From Psychrobacter ciconiae (GTDB lineage Bacteria > Pseudomonadota > Gammaproteobacteria > Pseudomonadales > Moraxellaceae), in the NCBI RefSeq assembly GCF_904846055.1, contig NZ_CAJGYV010000001.1, forward strand, positions 1,550,001 through 1,614,000: DNA of 64,000 nucleotides. Reading direction: 5' to 3'. How positions within the stretch are numbered: the stretch's first letter is position 1; each line of letters opens with the position of its first letter. Under the pieces are notes generated by a model. The model was not told the DNA's origin, ran no database searches, and saw only the letters and a program-made list of their open reading frames with translations. This document shows positions 58,382 through 64,000 of the stretch, one piece after another. The translations under genes were made by a program, and so were the position numbers.

Positions 58382-59218
58382 CTAACTTAAAAGATTTTGG
58401 GTGCTGCTTTCCCAATCGGCTAAAAACTCTTGGTGGCGGCAGACGTCAAGCTCATCTTTTTGAAAGCTTTGCAAATAGGACTTTGACTCATTTTGCCAAA
58501 AATTAAAGCCCTCAAAGCTTAGTTTTCCGGTCAATCGCAGCCAGCGCAAATAAATCAGCCACGTGTTGAGCACATCGCTTTCACAATATTTGGTCAGCGT
58601 TTGCCAGTCGTTATTGACCACCAACGCGCCGACCATACTGCCATCAACGTCAGTTTTGCCGGGCAGTCCGTAAAGGCTTGCCACGATATCCATGGATTGA
58701 CGCGCGCTTGCCCCAAATTGGCTAAACCGGTCCATCAAGTCCAAATGGCGGTTGTGATAGCGGTTGACATAATTGTCAAAGCGCATCTCGCGAATCGTGT
58801 CGCCTTCTTCAAACAGCAGTGGAACGCTTAACTCATAAAGCATCGCGCGGTACAATAAAACCGGAATATCAAACCCAGAGCCGTTCCAACTGACTAATTG
58901 CGGTAAGTTTTTAGCATCTTGAAAAGCACGAAAAAACGTCTGCAAAATGTCTTTTTCACTCAGCTGTTCAGCGCTTAAAGAGCGCAGGCTGATAACGCCG
59001 TTTTTGACATATAAAAAAGAGATGCAAACGATGCGCTGAAACGGCAGCCGCATAAAGCTGCGCCCTGACTCTTGAACCCGAATTGCGGTCAAAGCGCTTA
59101 AGGCATCCGCGTCAGTTAACTTACTAAGCTCCGGATAAATGCGCCGAGCTGCGGCAATATCGGGGGCAGTTTCGATATCAAATACCAACACAGGGTCAAA
59201 GGGCAGGGCGTGAGTCAT
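58382..59218 (-). CDS. PolB-exonuclease-like 3'-5' exonuclease
   Basis: 278 residues from the ATG at 59218 (AGGA 7 bases upstream). It resembles the stand-alone DnaQ-like exonucleases related to the proofreading domain of DNA polymerase B. Metal-binding acids are seen in VFDIETAPD near residue 15, SWNGSGFDIPVL near residue 113, and YCESDVLNTWLIYLRW near residue 214. The cellular role is not established. It sits between cysM and rlmD on the same strand, 23-30 bp from cysM. Confidence 0.87.
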   Translation of the reverse strand: MTHALPFDPVLVFDIETAPDIAAARRIYPELSKLTDADALSALTAIRVQESGRSFMRLPFQRIVCISFLYVKNGVISLRSLSAEQLSEKDILQTFFRAFQDAKNLPQLVSWNGSGFDIPVLLYRAMLYELSVPLLFEEGDTIREMRFDNYVNRYHNRHLDLMDRFSQFGASARQSMDIVASLYGLPGKTDVDGSMVGALVVNNDWQTLTKYCESDVLNTWLIYLRWLRLTGKLSFEGFNFWQNESKSYLQSFQKDELDVCRHQEFLADWESSTQNLLS

Positions 59219-59243
59219 CAAAACATCCTAAAAAAGCGTTAAG

Positions 59244-60206
59244 TTAAGGTGTCGCGTTGTCAGTTTTTTGAGCGTCGTCATTGATGCTATAAAGTCCGGT
59301 CGACAAATAACGGTCGCCGCGGTCACAAACGATAAATACGATGACCGCGTCAGGGTTGTCGCGGGCGATTTGCAATGCAGCCCAAGCGGCGGCGCCTGAA
59401 GATACCCCTGCAAAAATGCCTTCGGTTTTGGCAAGTTTGCGCATATAAACTTCCGCATCCGTTTGGTCAATATCGATGATGTCATCAACCAATTCTGGCT
59501 CGAAAATTCCTGGCAAATATTCTTTTGGCCAATTGCGGATGCCGGCAATCGAAGCATTTTCATCAGGCTGCAAGCCAATGACTTTAATGTCCGGATTTTT
59601 TTCTTTTAAAAATTGCGCCACACCGGTAATCGTTCCGGTCGTTCCCATCGAGCTGATAAAGTGGGTGATTTTACCGCCAGTTTGCTCCCAAATTTCAGGA
59701 GCGGTGGTCAAATAGTGCGCCTGCTTATTGTCCGGATTGTTAAATTGGTCAAGAACCACGCCTTTGCCGTCCGCTTGCATTTGCAGCGCCAAATCGCGCG
59801 CCGCCTCCATGCCTTCATCAACTTCAATCAGCGTCGCGCCATAAGCTGCCATGGCATCTTTGCGCTCTTGCGTTGAATTGGTGGGCATCAACAGCGTCAA
59901 CGGATAACCGCGCATAGCAGCAACCATCGCAAGGGCAATTCCGGTATTGCCACTGGTGGCTTCAATCAAGGTATCACCGCGCTTGATATCACCGCGTTTT
60001 TCGGCTTGATAAATCATATTAAACGCCGCGCGGTCTTTGACGGACCCTGCCGGATTGTTGCCTTCAAGCTTTGCTAATAACTGCGCGCCATTTACGCCTT
60101 CAAGTTTTGGTAACGCGGTCAATTTTACCAGTGGCGTTTTGCCAACGCAGTCGGCTAAGGTCACAGTTTGGCTGATAAATGAAGCTTTTGAGTCTTGCGA
60201 TGACAT
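59244..60206 (-). CDS. cysM: Cysteine synthase B (CysM)
   Basis: 320 residues with AAGGA 6 bases before the ATG. The PLP enzyme makes cysteine from O-acetylserine and sulfide or thiosulfate. The PLP lysine lies in NPAGSVKDRAAFNMI near residue 57; the substrate loop is EATSGNTGIALA; the phosphate loop is SSMGTTGTITG; GVSSGAAAWAALQ is late. The longer loop around residue 210 and the FEPELVDDIIDIDQ phrase favour CysM over CysK. A strong promoter lies upstream. Confidence 0.94.
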   Translation of the reverse strand: MSSQDSKASFISQTVTLADCVGKTPLVKLTALPKLEGVNGAQLLAKLEGNNPAGSVKDRAAFNMIYQAEKRGDIKRGDTLIEATSGNTGIALAMVAAMRGYPLTLLMPTNSTQERKDAMAAYGATLIEVDEGMEAARDLALQMQADGKGVVLDQFNNPDNKQAHYLTTAPEIWEQTGGKITHFISSMGTTGTITGVAQFLKEKNPDIKVIGLQPDENASIAGIRNWPKEYLPGIFEPELVDDIIDIDQTDAEVYMRKLAKTEGIFAGVSSGAAAWAALQIARDNPDAVIVFIVCDRGDRYLSTGLYSINDDAQKTDNATP

Positions 60207-60309
60207 AACGCATCCTTGTGGTGTTATCGGGTCGCGACAGCAAGGCTTATGATAATGCGCCCGATGTTGGCGTCATCATGAAGGCTGCCCTTTGATAAAA
60301 AATGCGCTT

Positions 60310-60318
60310 ATTATAGCA
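60310..60318 (-). promoter_or_regulatory. Extended -10 promoter (TGCTATAAT) for cysM
   Basis: On the minus strand TG (60317-60318) and consensus TATAAT (60310-60315) lie about 104 bp before the cysM start, followed by AAGCGC. The rest of the 60207-60536 gap shows nothing else clear. Confidence 0.6.
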
Positions 60319-60536
60319 TTGTGTTGCCTTCTTCGTGCAGCGCTTTGCAATTTATTGCGGTGATGAGGGCGGGTTTTGGGGAAAGAAAATTTAACTTTTT
60401 AAAAGAAAGGTTAATTGAAAAGCGATAAAAACCAAGCCAAATCGAGAAAGCCTAAAGTCGATCATAAAATGCTGTTAAAATAGCCAGTTAACTCAATAGG
60501 CAATGCAATAATAACGCAGTAGGGGCACATCGGTTT

Positions 60537-63500
60537 ATGGCAAATAAAAAGCGCTTTGACACCAGTAGCGCCTATGGTCAGCTGATTATCTTGGTGTTTT
60601 TACCGATTTGTGTTTTGGCGGCGGTCGGCGGCATTTTGGTGTTTCATGAAACCATGCGCGCTTCAGAATCTGAGCAAGAAGCGCTTGCCGAGGCTGTGTT
60701 AATCCGCTACAAACCTATGGTCACTGAACTTATTCCTGAGCTGTTAGAGCAGGAGCGGGCGCAATTTAACGATAATAAAGAAACTGCCAAAAAAATTGTC
60801 GGGGATGTGGCAAAGGTCAGCCAGTCCGCGCTTGAAAAAAGCGTCAATCATTCGCAGCTTTCGGTCTCGCAAGTACATTCTGACCAGTATCTTATCGCTC
60901 GCGGTGGCAGCTTAAATAACGCCATATTGTCAGAAGATGCTCTTGGCGGGGTGCAAACGCCAACGCCCTCAAGCGCCGTTATCGTCGATGAAAGCCTGCC
61001 TCAAACCGGTGACAACCCTAAAGGCGCGATTGCCTCACTGGTTGCTATCCGCGATAAACTTAGCCGGATGCAGTCTGAGCAGCACGTTCAGCGCATTGCC
61101 ATTATCAATGAAAACAATCAGGTGTTAGCGACTGTGGGTTATGGCGTTCATGAGTCATGGCCGGCTATCGACCCTACCGCAAACTTTTTATCACAGCTGC
61201 CAACGCCCACCGGAACGGCTTACGGCAGCGTTTTGGGGACATTTGATGAGCAAAGACTTTGGCTGCTTATTGATATGGACAACGAGCCGTTATATCTTGC
61301 CCGCTACCGAATCGCTATTGCGCTGGTGATTACCGGACTTTTTACCATTTTAATCTTATTGTTAAGCTTAAATATCTATGCCAAACGCTGGATTGCGCCG
61401 ATTTATGAGCTCAGATTACAGCTTCAACGCACCAACGTGGATAACCTTTATAAGCCTTTTTCAGTGGAGTCGGATGGCGAATTAAATCTACTTCAGCAGG
61501 ATTTGGTAAAAACACTGCGACGGCTGCATTCAAGCTTTCAGGAGCTCAAAAATCACGCTGAGCAAACAGAAGACGACTTGCGTTTAGCCTTTGATGAAAT
61601 GGAGATGCAAAATATCTCCATCCGAAATGCTCGCGATGCCGCCATTTCAACCAGTCAAGCCAAGTCCGCATTTTTAGCCAATATCAGCCACGAACTGCGA
61701 ACGCCTTTAAACAGCATTGACGGCTTTATCAATTTGCTCGCCCGTCATGGCGAATTAAACGCTGAGCAAGATTTGTATGTACAAACCATCCGCAAGTCAT
61801 CAGCGCACCTGCTTGCGCTTGTCAACGATGTGTTGGACTTTTCTAAAATTGAAGCCGGAAAGCTGATTTTAGACCGTCATGAGTTTGATTTATACGACAC
61901 CATTTATGATGTGGTCGATATGCTATCGCCTGTTGCGGCTGAAAAGCGGCTGCGGATGGCGGTATTTTTTTACAATGACGTTCCTATGCGAATTGTGGGC
62001 GATGCGCTGCGCCTGAAGCAAATTTTGACCAATATTGTCGGTAACGCCATTAAATTTACCGACACAGGTGATGTTGTGGTTCGGGTGAGCCTTGATGATT
62101 ATCAAGACAATGATTTGATGATCAGCGTTCAAGACAGCGGCAAGGGCATCTCAAAAACCGACCAAAAGCTGTTGTTTCAAAGCTTCAGCCAAGGCGATCC
62201 ATCAACCACGCGCCAATATGGCGGCACGGGACTTGGACTTGTGATTTCAAAGCAGCTTACGCGATTGATGGGCGGCGATATTGGCTTTTATGACAACGCC
62301 CAAGAAAATATCGCCAACCAAGGGGCGACGTTTTGGTTTCGCATGCCAACCCATGTCGATGTGTTGGAAGCGCCAACCGGTCAAACCATCAGCCCGCCGG
62401 TGCTAGCGCCGCTGGCAAGTGTAAGCGATGAGTTTCATATTTTGGTTTGGATCAATCATCCAGCATCTATTCAGGTGTTAAGAGCAAGCCTGCAAAACCT
62501 GCCGATTCATCTTACCCAAGCCAACTCGCTCCCTGGCGTTTTGGAGTCGTTAAAAGAGCGTGGCAACTACTGGGATTGGGTCATTGTTGATAACGACACT
62601 CAAGACGATATGATGGCGCTGCTCAAACAAATCCGCTTGCATTACCAAGGTAAACTTGCGGTGTTTGGCTATCAAGTTGCAGCCGATCAGGCGCTATTAA
62701 ATCGCTATCACGCCAATATTTTATTTGAACCGCTGGATAAGCGTCAGCTTTACGCCATGCTCGATACCCAAAAATCAAGAGCGCCAATAACCGCGCAATT
62801 GCCGCGCTGGCATGGGGTTACCGTCTTAGCCGTTGATGACCACTTGCCTAACTTGTTGGTATTAGATGCCTTGTTAAGCGAGCTTGGCATTCAGGTGATT
62901 ACCGCCAACAGCGGCTTTGATGCCATTGAAATTATCAGCAAACAGCAAACCAAAAACAGCAAACCCAGTAAAACGGTATTGCAAAGCTTGACGGATAAAA
63001 CACAATTATCAAAAGCTGAAACTCGCGCCAAATCAAAGCCATTAAGCCTTGCCGTCATGGATGACAAAGCCAAAGGTGAGGACAAAGACCGAATCGATTT
63101 GATTTTTATGGACATTCAAATGCCAAGAATGTCCGGTCGCGCCGCCGCTGAGCAAATCCGAAAAATTGAAAATCCTGAGCGCCGCGTTCCTATCATTGCT
63201 TTGACTGCCCACGGTCTTGCTGATGAGCGCGACAAATTAATGGCAAGCGGTATCGATGACTATGTTGGCAAGCCCATCAGTCAGCCGCAACTGGTACAGG
63301 TACTGCAAAAATGGCTCGGTCGTGCAGAAACTTCGCCAAAAGCTGCCACGGTCGAGACGCCGCCACAACCTATCAACCAGCCATCCTCCACGGCGGACTG
63401 GCAAGATTTGCAGTTTCGAAAGCAAAAATCAGCTGCCATGCCCAAAGATAAAAATATCGCCAGACCCTTATCGCTTAAAAAAATCCGCGATGACTACCTT

Positions 63501-64000
63501 CGTGACATCCAGCCGCGCGAGGACTATCTGCGAGAGCCTACCCGCGAAACCCAGCCGCGCTATCAGCATCAGCAGTATCATGACCACGTTGAGCATAGCC
63601 ATGAGTCGCTACCGTCAACAGAGACCTCAGCCAGCTTTGACAGCTTTGCCGTTCTTGATTGGCAAGATGCGCTGACCCGATCGGCGAACAAGCCGGATTT
63701 GGCAGCGACCTTAATTGGCATGATGCTTGACACCATCAACAGCGAAAAAGACGCGCTGATTAGCGCTTGGGATGCCCGTGACCGCTCGCAACTTGCGCAA
63801 ATCGCACATCGGATTTTGGGCGCAAGCCGATATACGGGTGTTCCACAATTGCGCTTTGCCAGCCAAAATCTTGAAGATAAATGCTTACTTAACTTGCAGC
63901 ATACCACGCCTGCGCAATTTGCCATGTTGCAGCCGTATTTTGAGGCACTGCTGCAAGCGTTGAACAATTTACAAAATCATGACTTATCGGCGTATCCACA
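60537..64000 (+). CDS. gacS: GacS/BarA-type hybrid sensor histidine kinase (3' end outside window)
   Basis: At least 1154 residues from the ATG at 60537; the frame is open to the right edge. A helix at about 16-38 and another at about 261-283 bracket a periplasmic sensor. A HAMP-like linker and coiled coil lead to the kinase: FLANISHELRTPLNS with His385, VGNAIKFTDTG, and GGTGLGLVISKQL. A degenerate receiver-like segment (about 640-745) precedes a true receiver (from about 761) with phosphate-accepting Asp859 in FMDIQMPRMSG. A HPt domain has His1091 in IAHRILGAS. The likely partner is a GacA/UvrY regulator, not in the window. The receiver holds an unusual insertion of about 47 residues. Confidence 0.9.
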   Translation, partial: MANKKRFDTSSAYGQLIILVFLPICVLAAVGGILVFHETMRASESEQEALAEAVLIRYKPMVTELIPELLEQERAQFNDNKETAKKIVGDVAKVSQSALEKSVNHSQLSVSQVHSDQYLIARGGSLNNAILSEDALGGVQTPTPSSAVIVDESLPQTGDNPKGAIASLVAIRDKLSRMQSEQHVQRIAIINENNQVLATVGYGVHESWPAIDPTANFLSQLPTPTGTAYGSVLGTFDEQRLWLLIDMDNEPLYLARYRIAIALVITGLFTILILLLSLNIYAKRWIAPIYELRLQLQRTNVDNLYKPFSVESDGELNLLQQDLVKTLRRLHSSFQELKNHAEQTEDDLRLAFDEMEMQNISIRNARDAAISTSQAKSAFLANISHELRTPLNSIDGFINLLARHGELNAEQDLYVQTIRKSSAHLLALVNDVLDFSKIEAGKLILDRHEFDLYDTIYDVVDMLSPVAAEKRLRMAVFFYNDVPMRIVGDALRLKQILTNIVGNAIKFTDTGDVVVRVSLDDYQDNDLMISVQDSGKGISKTDQKLLFQSFSQGDPSTTRQYGGTGLGLVISKQLTRLMGGDIGFYDNAQENIANQGATFWFRMPTHVDVLEAPTGQTISPPVLAPLASVSDEFHILVWINHPASIQVLRASLQNLPIHLTQANSLPGVLESLKERGNYWDWVIVDNDTQDDMMALLKQIRLHYQGKLAVFGYQVAADQALLNRYHANILFEPLDKRQLYAMLDTQKSRAPITAQLPRWHGVTVLAVDDHLPNLLVLDALLSELGIQVITANSGFDAIEIISKQQTKNSKPSKTVLQSLTDKTQLSKAETRAKSKPLSLAVMDDKAKGEDKDRIDLIFMDIQMPRMSGRAAAEQIRKIENPERRVPIIALTAHGLADERDKLMASGIDDYVGKPISQPQLVQVLQKWLGRAETSPKAATVETPPQPINQPSSTADWQDLQFRKQKSAAMPKDKNIARPLSLKKIRDDYLRDIQPREDYLREPTRETQPRYQHQQYHDHVEHSHESLPSTETSASFDSFAVLDWQDALTRSANKPDLAATLIGMMLDTINSEKDALISAWDARDRSQLAQIAHRILGASRYTGVPQLRFASQNLEDKCLLNLQHTTPAQFAMLQPYFEALLQALNNLQNHDLSAYP

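Overview
The window looks like a contiguous piece of a chromosome from a gammaproteobacterium of the family Moraxellaceae, most like Psychrobacter or Moraxella. This is inferred from the rubredoxin reductase, the style of the OmpA-type porin, the smc-zipA-ligA and lepA-lepB-DUF4845-rnc-era-recO-pdxJ gene orders, and moderate G+C content; no database search was possible. Most of the window is housekeeping sequence. I see no insertion sequence, prophage, CRISPR array or plasmid function.

Layout. Positions 1-3000: 5' part of gltS (runs off the left edge), proA, and a small Met/Asp/His-rich lipoprotein. 3070-8724: a polar amino-acid ABC importer with one ATPase, three tandem paralogous binding lipoproteins and two permeases, with a terminator between the binding proteins and the permeases. 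8850-11678: a pair of DUF3616-type proteins. The first has an N-terminal three-helix membrane module resembling the Pycsar effector domain PycTM (DUF5706); the second carries only a signal sequence and lies behind a good Fur-box match. 11750-15514: FAH-family hydrolase, alpha/beta hydrolase, a small AT-rich membrane-protein gene, and hslO. 15861-19355: gltIJKL glutamate/aspartate importer. 19494-23470: rubredoxin reductase, coaX, birA, TSUP exporter. 23544-30664: smc, zipA, ligA. 30702-37701: two lipoproteins (one MliC-like), YgiQ radical SAM protein, an Lrp regulator divergent from a RarD-like permease, smpB, coaD. 37759-40191: ferredoxin and bioA-bioD. 40234-40835: rnpB and tRNA-Met. 41040-47805: lepA to pdxJ. 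47843-52942: orphan FimT-like minor pilin, ompA, typA, an exported protein. 53058-60206: mutM, relA, rlmD, a PolB-like exonuclease and cysM, all on the minus strand. 60537 to the end: a GacS/BarA hybrid kinase cut by the right edge.

How the genes relate. Two complete amino-acid importers plus a glutamate symporter and proA point to heavy amino-acid uptake and turnover. Synthetase-type RelA and the GacS-type kinase give global control of growth phase. LepA, TypA, Era, RNase III, RNase P RNA, SmpB and RlmD form a large translation and RNA-processing contingent. Many genes sit behind the same promoter form, TGNTANNNT (an extended -10), with no recognisable -35.

The most unusual items are the PycTM-like/DUF3616 fusion and its apparently iron-regulated paralogue, the non-canonical start of bioA beside a small palindromic repeat, three tandem binding proteins in one importer, and an approximately 47-residue insertion in the receiver domain of the GacS-like kinase.
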